Assembly (NCBI GenBank): GCA_900546745.1 | Contig: URDT01000012.1 | Coordinates: forward strand, 1 to 32,948 | Source: an uncultured Mycoplasmatota bacterium | GTDB lineage: Bacteria; Bacillota_I; Bacilli_A; RF39; UBA660 | Direction: 5' to 3' | Length of the DNA: 32,948 nt | In this document: piece by piece, positions 1-8,080 of the stretch | Layout of the letters: each line of letters starts with the position of its first letter | Numbering within the stretch: the first letter of the stretch is position 1 | The notes under the pieces: generated by a model | Databases searched by the model: none | The model's input: the letters and a program-made list of their open reading frames with translations, nothing else | Told to the model about the DNA's origin: nothing | Translations under genes and position numbers: made by a program

Positions 1-501
1 GTAAAACAGTTAAAAACACAAGTACAACAATCTAATCAAAATACAAGTAATATAGCAACATTACAAACAAAGCATGAAAGTGATGTAACAAGTATATGGA
101 ATAAAGTAGGAACAGAAGATTTAAGTAGTATTAGCAAGGGTAGTATTAGTAAAATATTAATCGATCAAAACAAAGTTATTAATAATTTAACAAATGTGAA
201 AACAAAAGGTTGGACGAATACTAATTCAAATATTAATATAATCAGTTGGTCCATTCATAAAAGTGGCAATAAAATTCAATTATTTGTTCCATTTAAAGTA
301 AATAATGCAATATCAGCAGGAAGTTCTTTATTTGCTTTAGATAGTGATTGTGCTCCATCCACTTCTTATTTTTTTGGTATAATTCGAACTGATGCATCAG
401 GATCAAGGATGGGTAATGTAAATCAAAATGAATCTGTCGTTCGTACTGTAGATATTTTAAATGCTGGTTATTATATGATTGATACAGTAATCTATCAATA
501 A
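1..501 (+). CDS. C-terminal fragment of a coiled-coil surface or phage tail-like protein (5' end outside window)
   Basis: The frame is open from the first base, so this is the last 166 residues of a larger protein; a GTG at 196 is internal and not the start. The first ~65 residues are polar, rich in Gln, Asn, Ser and Thr, and look like a helical or coiled-coil stalk (LQTKHESDVTSIWNKVG). The remainder is a compact, probably beta-rich C-terminal domain containing two adjacent segments, IQLFVPFKVNNAISAG and YYMIDTVIYQ at the end. Stalk-plus-C-terminal-head architecture is typical of phage tail fibres and some surface adhesins, but I do not recognise the family. A terminator-like hairpin follows at once, so it is the last gene of its unit and separate from the heat-shock operon. 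Confidence 0.6.
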   Translation, partial: VKQLKTQVQQSNQNTSNIATLQTKHESDVTSIWNKVGTEDLSSISKGSISKILIDQNKVINNLTNVKTKGWTNTNSNINIISWSIHKSGNKIQLFVPFKVNNAISAGSSLFALDSDCAPSTSYFFGIIRTDASGSRMGNVNQNESVVRTVDILNAGYYMIDTVIYQ

Positions 502-542
502 AATTGCTATATTATTTTTGAGTTTGAAATTTATTAACGTTA

Positions 543-573
543 AAAAGATATTGATTAATTTCAATATTTTTTT
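543..573 (+). terminator. Rho-independent terminator after the partial left-edge gene
   Basis: AAAAGATATTGA pairs with TCAATATTTTT around a short ATTAAT-like loop (one G-T pair), followed by a run of T. It separates the left-edge gene from the hrcA promoter. Confidence 0.6.
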
Positions 574-607
574 AATAAATAAAAAATAAAACAACAAAAA
601 CTATTTT

Positions 608-634
608 TTAGCACTCATATATTGACAATGCTAA
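608..634 (+). promoter_or_regulatory. CIRCE operator 1 (HrcA-binding), overlapping the -35
   Basis: The left half TTAGCACTC is a perfect match to CIRCE, and after a 9-nt spacer the right half CAATGCTAA matches GAGTGCTAA at 7 of 9 positions. The -35 hexamer lies inside it, so HrcA binding would block RNA polymerase. Confidence 0.85.
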
Positions 635-650
635 CATATACTAGTATAAT
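622..650 (+). promoter_or_regulatory. Housekeeping sigma-A promoter of the hrcA operon
   Basis: TTGACA (622-627) and TATAAT (645-650) are both perfect consensus hexamers with a 17-nt spacer. The -35 is embedded in CIRCE 1 and the predicted start of transcription lies at the left edge of CIRCE 2, giving a strong promoter under double HrcA repression. Confidence 0.9.
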
Positions 651-654
651 GAGT

Positions 655-681
655 GTAGCACAAGTGAGATAGGAGTGCTAA
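655..681 (+). promoter_or_regulatory. CIRCE operator 2, between transcription start and hrcA
   Basis: The right half GAGTGCTAA (673-681) is perfect; after a 9-nt spacer the left half GTAGCACAA matches TTAGCACTC at 6 of 9. It ends a few bases before the hrcA ribosome-binding site, so it may also act at the RNA level. Confidence 0.75.
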
Positions 682-694
682 ATGAGGTGATGAC

Positions 695-1690
695 GTGTTA
701 ACTAATAGACAAAGTGAATTATTAAAACTAATCATAGAAGAGTACATAAAAACAGCAAAACCAGTTAGCTCAAAATCGTTGTGTGACACTTTGAATTGCT
801 CTAGTGCAACTGTAAGAAGTGAAATGAGCAATCTAGAAGAACTAGGACTTTTAGAAAAAACACACACCTCATCTGGAAGAGTGCCTAGTGAAAAAGGATA
901 TCGTTATTATGTCGATTATATTATGCAACCAAAAGAATTAACTGGAGAAGATGTATTAACTCTTCAAACTATATTTAAAAACAAATCTTTAAATTTAAAT
1001 GATGCCATTGTAAAAAGTATGGAAATTGTATCAGAACTTACTAATTATACAGCTATCATTTTAGGAAAATCTTCTAATGAAAATAAAATTAGTAAAGTAG
1101 AAGTTATTCCTATTAATGGTTCTGATTTAGTGGCTATTGTTGTTACAGATAAAGGACATGTAGAAAGTAAGAACTTATCATTGGAAGAAAAAATATCTCC
1201 TACTGAAATTAAACAAACTGTTGATTTAATTAATAAATTTATTGTAGGAACACCAATTGATGAAGTCAGTTTAAAATTAGAAGTAGAAGTAAAGCCTAAA
1301 ATAGCTGATAGTATCAAACAACAAAGAGCTCTATATGATGCTTTATATAATGTATTTACAGAATTTAAAGAAGATAGTGATATTAAAGTAAATAAACCAA
1401 GCAATATCTTAAATCAACCAGAATTTAATAATGTTGATAAGATTAGATCTATTTTAAATAAGTTTGAAGACAAAGAATTTATCAGTAAAATTAAAGAAGA
1501 TGAAAGTGGAATCAATGTTTATATTGGTAGTGAGTCAGAATTTGATGATGATGTTGCCATTATAAAAACAAAATATTCTATTGAGGGAGAAGAAGGAACA
1601 ATTGCTTTAATCGGCCCTAAGAGAATGGAATATGGTAGAGTTACAACCCTTCTTAATTTTATTAAAGAAAATATTGAAAACGACAAGTAG
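695..1690 (+). CDS. hrcA: HrcA heat-inducible transcriptional repressor
   Basis: 331 residues, close to the usual ~340 for HrcA. HrcA binds CIRCE operators and represses the class I heat-shock genes; it needs GroEL to stay active. The N-terminal ~75 residues form the winged helix (start MLTNRQSELLKLIIEEYIKT, then SSATVRSEMSNLEELGLLEK and SSGRVPSEKGYRYYVD, all family signatures). The rest is the dimerisation/GAF-like part. The start is GTG at 695, with GAGGTG at 684-689; the second CIRCE lies just upstream. It is the first gene of the cluster with grpE 8 nt downstream, so it represses its own operon. Confidence 0.96.
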   Translation: MLTNRQSELLKLIIEEYIKTAKPVSSKSLCDTLNCSSATVRSEMSNLEELGLLEKTHTSSGRVPSEKGYRYYVDYIMQPKELTGEDVLTLQTIFKNKSLNLNDAIVKSMEIVSELTNYTAIILGKSSNENKISKVEVIPINGSDLVAIVVTDKGHVESKNLSLEEKISPTEIKQTVDLINKFIVGTPIDEVSLKLEVEVKPKIADSIKQQRALYDALYNVFTEFKEDSDIKVNKPSNILNQPEFNNVDKIRSILNKFEDKEFISKIKEDESGINVYIGSESEFDDDVAIIKTKYSIEGEEGTIALIGPKRMEYGRVTTLLNFIKENIENDK

Positions 1691-1698
1691 GTGAAACA

Positions 1699-2349
1699 AT
1701 GGAAGAAAAAGAAAAAAAATATAATAAAGAACATCATGAATGTGAGCATCATAATAAAGAACATAAACATCATGAACACTGTAATTGTCATGAAGAAAAA
1801 AGTGAAAAGTGTGAGTGTCACGAAATGAATCAAGAAAAATGTGAATGCAACAAACATCACGAAAAAGAACATAAGCATGAAGAACATAAACATGATGAAA
1901 AAATAAAAGAGTTAGAAAAAGAAATTAAAGAATTACAAGATAAAGCACTTCGCGATAAAGCAGAAACAATCAATTATCGTAAAAGAAAAGAAGAAGAAAT
2001 TGCTAGGATGTTAAAATTCTGCAACGAAGATATGATTGTTGAAATGCTTCCTATTATCGACAATTTTGAAAGTGCGATTAAAATGGATGATGATAACTTA
2101 GAAGATGAGGTATCAAAATTCCTTGCTGGATTTAAAATGATTTATTCTAATTTAGTGACAATTTTAAATCGTTTTGATGTAAAAGCCATTGATGGAAATA
2201 ATAAACCATTTGATCCAACTTATCATCAAGCTGTATTAACAGAAAAACGTGATGATTTAGAACCAGGTACAGTAATTGAAGTCTTAAGAAAAGGCTACCT
2301 ATTAAAAGACAAAGTTATTAGACCTGCTATGGTAAAAGTTAGTGAATAA
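1699..2349 (+). CDS. grpE: GrpE nucleotide exchange factor with His/Cys-rich N-terminal extension
   Basis: 216 residues. The GrpE core (about 68-216) is clear: a long charged coiled coil, then FCNEDMIVEMLPIIDNFESA and the C-terminal beta domain (FDPTYHQAV, GTVIEVLRKGYLLKDKVIRP). GrpE releases ADP from DnaK. The first ~66 residues are odd: residues 12-65 hold 16 His and 7 Cys, mixed with Glu and Lys, including three CxC pairs (28/30, 38/40, 48/50) spaced exactly ten residues apart, which indicates short internal repeats (KCECHEMNQE, KCECNKHHEK). Ordinary GrpE N-termini are acidic and disordered, but not Cys/His-rich. Metal (Zn, Ni or Cu) binding is inferred. Start ATG at 1699 behind AGGTGA; dnaK follows 15 nt downstream. 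Confidence 0.96.
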   Translation: MEEKEKKYNKEHHECEHHNKEHKHHEHCNCHEEKSEKCECHEMNQEKCECNKHHEKEHKHEEHKHDEKIKELEKEIKELQDKALRDKAETINYRKRKEEEIARMLKFCNEDMIVEMLPIIDNFESAIKMDDDNLEDEVSKFLAGFKMIYSNLVTILNRFDVKAIDGNNKPFDPTYHQAVLTEKRDDLEPGTVIEVLRKGYLLKDKVIRPAMVKVSE

Positions 2350-2364
2350 AGAAAGGTGATATAT

Positions 2365-4185
2365 ATGAGTAAAACAATAGGTATTGATTTAGGTACAACA
2401 AATAGTTGTGTCGCTGTATATGAAGGTGGAGAAGCAAAAGTAATTGCTAACCCAGAAGGAAGTAGAACAACTCCTTCCGTAGTTGCCTTTAAAAATGGAG
2501 AAACAATCGTTGGTATTAAAGCTAAAAACCAAATGATTACAAATCCAGATGTAGTATATTCTATTAAAAGAAAAATGGGTACTGCTGAAAAAGTACATGT
2601 TAATGGAAAAGATTATACTGCACAAGAAATTTCTGCTATGATTTTAACAGATTTAAAAAATACTGCAGAGGCTTATCTAGGAGAAAAAGTAACAAAAGCT
2701 GTTATTACAGTTCCTGCTTACTTCAATGATGCTCAAAGACAAGCTACAAAAGATGCTGGTAAGATTGCCGGATTAGAAGTAGAAAGAATTATTAACGAAC
2801 CAACTGCTGCAGCTTTAGCTTACGGTCTTGATAAACAAGATAAAAATGAAAAAGTTCTTGTTTACGACTTAGGTGGAGGTACATTCGATGTATCTATCCT
2901 TGAACTTGGTGATGGTGTATTTGAAGTATTATCAACAAGTGGTAATAACCATCTTGGTGGAGATGATTTCGATCAAAGAATTATGGACTACTTAGTTGGT
3001 GAATTCAAGAAAGAAAATGGTATTGACTTAACAAGTGATAAAATGGCTATGCAACGTGTAAAAGATGCTGCTGAAAAAGCAAAGAAAGACCTTAGTGGTA
3101 TGACTTCTACAGAAGTATCTATTCCATTTATTACACAATCTGAAAATGGACCACTTCATTTATCTGTTAACTTAACAAGAGCAAAATTTGAAGACTTAAT
3201 TTCTGATTTATTAGATTCTACTCTAGAACCAGTTAGAAAAGCTTTAAAAGATGCTAATTTAACAAAGAATGATATTGATAAGATCTTATTAGTTGGTGGA
3301 TCTACTCGTATTCCAAAAGTAGTAGATTTAATCAAAAATGAATTAGGAAAAGAACCATCAAAAGGAGTAAACCCTGATGAAGTTGTTGCTATGGGTGCTG
3401 CTATTCAAGGTGGTGTATTAACAGGAGAACTAGAAGATATCGTACTTCTAGATGATACTCATATATCACAGCCTATTGAAACAATGGGAAATGTTTGTAC
3501 AGTATTAATTCCAAGAAATACAACAATTCCAACAAGTAAATCACAAGTATTCTCAACTGCTGTAGATAATCAACCAGCTGTAGATATTCATATTCTACAA
3601 GGTGAAAGACCAATGGCCAGCGATAACAAAACTTTAGGTCGTTTCCAACTTAACAATATTCCTGCTGCTCCAAGAGGAGTACCTCAAATTGAAGTAACAT
3701 TTGATATCGATGCCAATGGTATTGTAAATGTTAAAGCAAAAGATTTAGGAACTGGAAAAGAACAATCTATCACAATTACTTCATCTACAAACTTAAGTGA
3801 AGATGAAATCAATAAGATGGTAAAAGAAGCAGAAGCTAATCGTGAAGCAGATCAAAAACGTAAAGAAGAAGCTGATTTAAAAAATGAAGCAGAACAATTA
3901 GTAAATCAAACGGAAAAATCCCTAAAAGATTTAGGCGATAAAGTAAGTGCTTCTGATAAAGAAAAAGCTGAAAAAGAAATCAAAGAATTAAAAGATGCCT
4001 TAGAATCTAATAATTTAGATGATATTAAGACAAAGAAAGAAGCTTTACAACAAACAGCAATGGCATTTGCTACAAAAGTTTATGAAGAAGCTGCTAAAGC
4101 AAATCAAAGTGCTGATACAACCGAAGAAACAAAATCTGATGATAAAAAAGACGACGTAATTGATGCAGAATACGAAGAAAAATAA
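2365..4185 (+). CDS. dnaK: DnaK (Hsp70) molecular chaperone
   Basis: 606 residues, the usual size for Gram-positive DnaK, which lacks a short ATPase-domain insert found in Gram-negative forms. The ATPase domain shows phosphate-1 GIDLGTTNSC (about residue 5), phosphate-2 VYDLGGGTFDVSIL and the adenosine motif LLVGGSTRIPKV. It is followed by the substrate-binding beta domain and a charged helical lid. The tail ends in DDVIDAEYEEK, resembling the EEVxD-like acidic end of bacterial DnaK. I start at ATG 2365 (MSKTIGID) with AAAGGTGAT upstream; an in-frame GTG at 2356 overlaps that ribosome-binding site. It works with the GrpE and DnaJ encoded here in ATP-driven protein folding in the cytoplasm. 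Confidence 0.98.
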   Translation: MSKTIGIDLGTTNSCVAVYEGGEAKVIANPEGSRTTPSVVAFKNGETIVGIKAKNQMITNPDVVYSIKRKMGTAEKVHVNGKDYTAQEISAMILTDLKNTAEAYLGEKVTKAVITVPAYFNDAQRQATKDAGKIAGLEVERIINEPTAAALAYGLDKQDKNEKVLVYDLGGGTFDVSILELGDGVFEVLSTSGNNHLGGDDFDQRIMDYLVGEFKKENGIDLTSDKMAMQRVKDAAEKAKKDLSGMTSTEVSIPFITQSENGPLHLSVNLTRAKFEDLISDLLDSTLEPVRKALKDANLTKNDIDKILLVGGSTRIPKVVDLIKNELGKEPSKGVNPDEVVAMGAAIQGGVLTGELEDIVLLDDTHISQPIETMGNVCTVLIPRNTTIPTSKSQVFSTAVDNQPAVDIHILQGERPMASDNKTLGRFQLNNIPAAPRGVPQIEVTFDIDANGIVNVKAKDLGTGKEQSITITSSTNLSEDEINKMVKEAEANREADQKRKEEADLKNEAEQLVNQTEKSLKDLGDKVSASDKEKAEKEIKELKDALESNNLDDIKTKKEALQQTAMAFATKVYEEAAKANQSADTTEETKSDDKKDDVIDAEYEEK

Positions 4186-4191
4186 TTGGAG

Positions 4192-4215
4192 AAGTTCTAG
4201 TTTATGCTAGAACTT
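4192..4215 (+). terminator. Hairpin between dnaK and pepF, possible partial terminator
   Basis: AAGTTCTAG and CTAGAACTT form a perfect 9-bp stem around a 6-nt loop in the 53-nt gap. Only a weak T stretch follows, so attenuation or mRNA processing between dnaK and pepF is likelier than full termination. Confidence 0.5.
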
Positions 4216-4238
4216 TATCCCTATAAAAAGGAGAAACA

Positions 4239-6032
4239 ATGAAACAAGAAAGAATAAGAAGTGAAGTAGAAGAACAAGCAAAATGGAATTTAAAAGCAAT
4301 GTATCAAAATGAAGAAGCTGTAAATAAAGATATTGAACAATTAAAACAATATCATAAAGATTTACTTTCTTTTAAAGGAAAAATAATGGAAAGTAGCGAA
4401 ACGTTAAAGAAATTTTATCAAGTATATATCAATTATGATAAAGTGTTATCTAATTTGTATACTTATTCACATATGCTTTGTGATGAAGATACAACGAATT
4501 CTAATCATCAAGCATTCAAAATGAAAATTGATAAATTAGTAGAAGATTTAGGAGCAGAGTTGTCTTTTATTAGTCCTGAAATGATGGCTACTTCTTATGA
4601 TGAAGTATTAAAGATGATAGAACAAGACACTAGTTTAAAAGAATATCAGTTTGACTTAGAAAAGAGTTTTCGTTATCAAGATCATGTCTTGAGCACTAGA
4701 GAAGAAGAATTAATTGCAAAAGCTTCTAATGCTATGGGAACTGGTGATGAAGTATTCTATAACTTAGATAACTCAGATATTCATTTAAGACCAATTCATG
4801 ATGAACAAGGAAACTTAGTCGAGCTAAATAACAGCAACTATAATAAATATATGAATAGTAAAAATCGTGAAGTTCGTAAAGAAGCTTTCGATAGTATGTA
4901 TGAATATTGGAAAAATTTAAAAAATACCGTTGCTGCGACTTATAAAGGACAGATCAAAGAAGATTTCTTTAGTAGTGAAATGAGAAAATTTGATTCTCCT
5001 TTAAAAGAAAGCTTATATAGTGATAATATTGATATATCAGTCTACGAGTGTTTAATTCAAACAGTCCATAAAAATTTAGACAAGATGTATCAATATGTTG
5101 ACCTTAGAAAACAGATCTTGGGTGTTGATGAATTACATATGTATGATGTATATGTTGATCTTTGTGAAGAAGAGGCAAAGCCCATTCCTTTTGAAGAAGG
5201 AAAACAAATTGTCTTTGATGCCTTAAAACCACTTGGAGAAACCTATTTAAAAGATCTAAATAAAGCTTTTGAAGAACGTTGGATTGATATTTATCCAAAT
5301 ACAGGTAAAAAATCTGGTGCTTACAGTTGGGGGACTTATGATTCTTATCCTTATTTATTATTGAACTATAATGATACTGTAGATTCTGTAAGTACTATGG
5401 CTCATGAATTAGGACATTCTATGCATTCTTATTATTCTAATCAAAACCAAGAATATTTATATCATAATTATCCTATCTTCTTAGCTGAAATTGCTTCTAC
5501 AGTTAATGAGATTTTATTGAATGATTATTTATATAAAAACGCCCAGTCAAAATCAGAAAAAATGTTATATTTAAATGAATTTTTAGATAAAATTAAAGGA
5601 ACTTTATATCGTCAAACGATGTTTGCTGAATTTGAAATGAAAATTCATGATAAATATCAAGCTGGCATTCCTTTAACAGAGGAAGAATTCAGCAATACTT
5701 ATTATGAATTAAATAAATTATATTTTGGGCCAAATATGATTAGTGATGAAGAAATACGATACGAATGGGAAAGAATTCCTCATTTCTATACCTCTTTCTA
5801 TGTTTATAAATATGCTACAGGAATATCTGCTGCGATTGCTTTTGCAAGTGATATTTTAAATCATGTGGATGGAGCAGTAGATAGATACTTAACATTCTTA
5901 AAAAGTGGAGGTTCTAACTACCCATTAGAAATTTTGAAAAATTGTGGGGTTGATATGACAAGTGAAGAACCAATTCAAAAAGCATTAGATATGTTTGAAC
6001 AAAAACTACAAGAGTTAAAAAAGTTGATTTAA
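4239..6032 (+). CDS. pepF: Oligoendopeptidase F (M3B family zinc metallopeptidase)
   Basis: 597 residues, the family's usual ~600. The zinc motif HELGH is at residues 389-393 in the context MAHELGHSMHSYYS, with the third ligand expected in the downstream helix (FLAEIASTVNEILLND). There is no signal peptide, so it should be cytoplasmic, cutting short peptides (about 7-17 residues in characterised PepF). The start is ATG 4239 behind AAAAGGAG. It sits between dnaK and dnaJ, six bases before an upstream GTG-type start of dnaJ and 24 nt before the preferred one, so it is probably co-transcribed with the heat-shock genes; a role in clearing peptides made by stress proteases is inference. PepF is not a usual member of the dnaK operon. 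Confidence 0.95.
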   Translation: MKQERIRSEVEEQAKWNLKAMYQNEEAVNKDIEQLKQYHKDLLSFKGKIMESSETLKKFYQVYINYDKVLSNLYTYSHMLCDEDTTNSNHQAFKMKIDKLVEDLGAELSFISPEMMATSYDEVLKMIEQDTSLKEYQFDLEKSFRYQDHVLSTREEELIAKASNAMGTGDEVFYNLDNSDIHLRPIHDEQGNLVELNNSNYNKYMNSKNREVRKEAFDSMYEYWKNLKNTVAATYKGQIKEDFFSSEMRKFDSPLKESLYSDNIDISVYECLIQTVHKNLDKMYQYVDLRKQILGVDELHMYDVYVDLCEEEAKPIPFEEGKQIVFDALKPLGETYLKDLNKAFEERWIDIYPNTGKKSGAYSWGTYDSYPYLLLNYNDTVDSVSTMAHELGHSMHSYYSNQNQEYLYHNYPIFLAEIASTVNEILLNDYLYKNAQSKSEKMLYLNEFLDKIKGTLYRQTMFAEFEMKIHDKYQAGIPLTEEEFSNTYYELNKLYFGPNMISDEEIRYEWERIPHFYTSFYVYKYATGISAAIAFASDILNHVDGAVDRYLTFLKSGGSNYPLEILKNCGVDMTSEEPIQKALDMFEQKLQELKKLI

Positions 6033-6056
6033 TATCTAATGAAAGGAGTAAATTGT

Positions 6057-7166
6057 ATGAATAAACGTGATTATTACGAAGTTTTAGGAGTTTCTAAAAC
6101 AGCAAGTCAAGATGAAATAAAATCAGCATTTCGTAAACTAGCAAAAAAATATCATCCTGATGTTTCTAAAGAACCTGATGCTGCCGAAAAATTTAAAGAA
6201 GCACAAGAAGCTTATGCTGTATTATCAGATGAATCAAAAAGAAAACAATATGATCAATTTGGTCATGCTGCTTTTCAAAATAACGGATATGGTGGAGCAC
6301 AAGGTGGCTTTGATTTTGGAGATTTTGACTTTTCAGATATCTTTGGTGACTTATTTGGATCAGGCTTTGGTTTTGGTTCTAGATCTTCTTCTAGAGGCTC
6401 TAGAGCTAGAAAAGGTAACGATTCATTAATGAAAATCAATTTAACCTTTGAAGAAGCTATATTTGGATGCACAAAAGCAATTCATTTAGACATTAATGAT
6501 AAATGTGAAGCTTGCGGTGGTAAAGGTGGAACAGGAGAAAAAACTTGTCCTACTTGCCATGGCTCTGGTCAAGAATCTAGACAACAAAGTACGTTATTTG
6601 GAACCTTTATGACAAATACTACTTGTTCTACTTGTGGCGGTAAAGGTGTTACTTTTGAAAGTAAATGTTCTAAATGCCGTGGTACTGGTAGAATACGTTC
6701 TAGTAAATCAATAGATGTGAAAATACCAGCTGGTGTAGATGATGGAAATCGTTTACGTTTAGCAGGAAAAGGAGAAGCTGGATTAAATGGTGGACCTAAC
6801 GGAGATGTTTATTTAGAATTTTCCATTAAAAGTCATCCATTATTTCAAAGAAACGAAAACGATATTTATTTAGTATTACCAATTAGTATTACAGATGCAG
6901 TATTGGGAGCTAAAAAGGATGTTCCAACATTATATGGAACAGTTACTTTAACAATACCAGCTGGGTCTAAAGCAAACGATAAACATCGTCTAAAAGGAAA
7001 AGGTGTGGCAGATGTAAATACAGGTCGTAAGGGCGATATGTATGTTATTTTAGATATTGAAACACCTAAAAAATTATCAAGAGAACAAAAACAATTATTT
7101 GAAGCTTTATCTAAGACAAATCTAGAAGATAATTCAAGTTTTGATAAGATTAAAAAATATCTTTAA
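6057..7166 (+). CDS. dnaJ: DnaJ (Hsp40) co-chaperone, type I
   Basis: 369 residues. The order is classic type I: J domain (residues 1-70) with the HPD tripeptide in KKYHPDVSK, a Gly/Phe-rich linker (GFDFGDFDFSDIFGD), a zinc domain with four CxxCxGxG-type repeats (CEACGGKG, CPTCHGSG, CSTCGGKG, CSKCRGTG), and C-terminal substrate-binding domains. DnaJ delivers unfolded clients and stimulates DnaK ATPase. The start is ATG 6057 (MNKRDYYEVLG), spaced 8 nt from GAAAGGAG; an upstream in-frame start at 6039 would put that ribosome-binding site inside the gene. A terminator overlaps its stop codon, ending the cluster. Confidence 0.97.
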   Translation: MNKRDYYEVLGVSKTASQDEIKSAFRKLAKKYHPDVSKEPDAAEKFKEAQEAYAVLSDESKRKQYDQFGHAAFQNNGYGGAQGGFDFGDFDFSDIFGDLFGSGFGFGSRSSSRGSRARKGNDSLMKINLTFEEAIFGCTKAIHLDINDKCEACGGKGGTGEKTCPTCHGSGQESRQQSTLFGTFMTNTTCSTCGGKGVTFESKCSKCRGTGRIRSSKSIDVKIPAGVDDGNRLRLAGKGEAGLNGGPNGDVYLEFSIKSHPLFQRNENDIYLVLPISITDAVLGAKKDVPTLYGTVTLTIPAGSKANDKHRLKGKGVADVNTGRKGDMYVILDIETPKKLSREQKQLFEALSKTNLEDNSSFDKIKKYL

Positions 7167-7188
7167 GTAAGAGAAATCTTACTTTTTT
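7165..7188 (+). terminator. Terminator of the heat-shock cluster
   Basis: AAGTAAGA/TCTTACTT is a perfect 8-bp stem with a GAAA loop and six T from the stem end onward. It overlaps the dnaJ stop codon. Confidence 0.85.
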
Positions 7189-7223
7189 GATTGAAAATAT
7201 AGTATAATAAAGAAGGTGATTAT

Positions 7224-7625
7224 ATGAAAGAGGTTTATATTAGTATAAAACCTGAATTTACACATTTAATTGAAACAAAACAAAAAAATTATGAATTTAG
7301 AAAGTATTTCATAAAAGATTTAAAAACAATGTTTGTTTATGAATCTGAGAATTCTTGTTTAAAATATATTATGGAAGTTGGAACTCCTGTTATGAGTCCT
7401 ACTCAAATAGAAGAAAATGGATATGGAAATGATGTATTTAACCGAACCGATGAAAAGAAATATGCTTATCCAATCCTTCATCTAAAACGATTAAAAAAAC
7501 CAATTTCCTTAACGGAATTAAAGTCAAAGTATGGATTTACAGCACCTCAAAAATATACCATGGTAGATACTTATCCAAAATTAAAAAAAGCTTTAGAAAA
7601 TATAGAAACAGAAGGAATTTATTAG
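7224..7625 (+). CDS. ASCH/PUA-like domain protein
   Basis: 133 residues. The opening MKEVYISIKPEFTHLIETKQ with KNYEFRKYF matches the ASCH/PUA-like pattern (SIKPxYxxxIxxGxKxxEFRK) of proteins annotated as possible RNA-binding or transcription cofactors; there is no HTH. The later part (YPILHLKRLKKPISLTEL) fits the closing strands of the barrel. The start is ATG 7224, 6 nt after AAGGTGAT, and a TATAAT box at 7203-7208 makes it the first gene of a new unit after the dnaJ terminator. It lies 8 nt before the next gene. The ligand (RNA, nucleotide or modified base) cannot be told from sequence. Confidence 0.7.
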   Translation: MKEVYISIKPEFTHLIETKQKNYEFRKYFIKDLKTMFVYESENSCLKYIMEVGTPVMSPTQIEENGYGNDVFNRTDEKKYAYPILHLKRLKKPISLTELKSKYGFTAPQKYTMVDTYPKLKKALENIETEGIY

Positions 7626-7633
7626 GAGAATTT

Positions 7634-8080
7634 ATGAATCAAGAAACAAAAGAAAAAATATATCAAACTATTCAACAAGATTGTAGTATAGAAGAATTAA
7701 AAGAATTAAAAAACTATATCAATTCTTTATTAGATGAAACAATTAATTTTGATAACCCTATAATTGAAAAAAACTTAGAATTGTTAACACGACCACTTTC
7801 AGAATTTATAAATGATTCTTATTTAATCAGTGGTGTTAGCAAAATTATATCAAAAAAGAAAAATAGAGGAACTCCTTACGTATTCGACTTGATTGAATTA
7901 AGGCAAAAACAAGTTGCCACAATGCGTGGAATTGGATTAAGAGGTTATCAAGAGATTTCAGATTTATTAGAAAAAAATAATATTTCATTAGAATGTCAAA
8001 TCAGCAAACAGGATGAAGAAAAATTACTACAGGCTATTCATAAACAATCAAAACCGCAAAGAAAAGGTATAACAAAATGA
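7634..8080 (+). CDS. Unknown protein with a helix-hairpin-helix / RNAP alpha-CTD-like C-terminus
   Basis: 148 residues, no recognised family. The N-terminal ~60 residues are helical and charged (SIEELKELKNYINSLLDE). Residues ~90-130 read LRQKQVATMRGIGLRGYQE followed by ISDLLEKNNISLEC, a pattern like the RNA polymerase alpha C-terminal domain, where a GIG/GKK turn precedes a helix and an 'LxxLGLSL' end; this fold binds DNA or proteins. There is no membrane segment. Spacing is 8 nt from the ASCH gene and the ATGA overlap links it to the HAD gene, so the three are one translationally coupled operon. A regulatory or nucleic-acid-binding role is inference only. Confidence 0.6.
   Translation: MNQETKEKIYQTIQQDCSIEELKELKNYINSLLDETINFDNPIIEKNLELLTRPLSEFINDSYLISGVSKIISKKKNRGTPYVFDLIELRQKQVATMRGIGLRGYQEISDLLEKNNISLECQISKQDEEKLLQAIHKQSKPQRKGITK

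Noticed and set aside
196..501. Independent gene starting with GTG at 196.
   Set aside because: The frame is open to base 1, there is no ribosome-binding site before 196, and the upstream residues form a continuous protein.
631..867. Opposite-strand reading frame across the hrcA promoter and start.
   Set aside because: It would cover the CIRCE operators and the N-terminus of a certain gene on the other strand and has no recognisable content.
1519..1893. Phe/Met-rich opposite-strand reading frame in grpE.
   Set aside because: It is the complement of the His/Lys/Glu-rich GrpE start and has no ribosome-binding site; low-complexity artefact.
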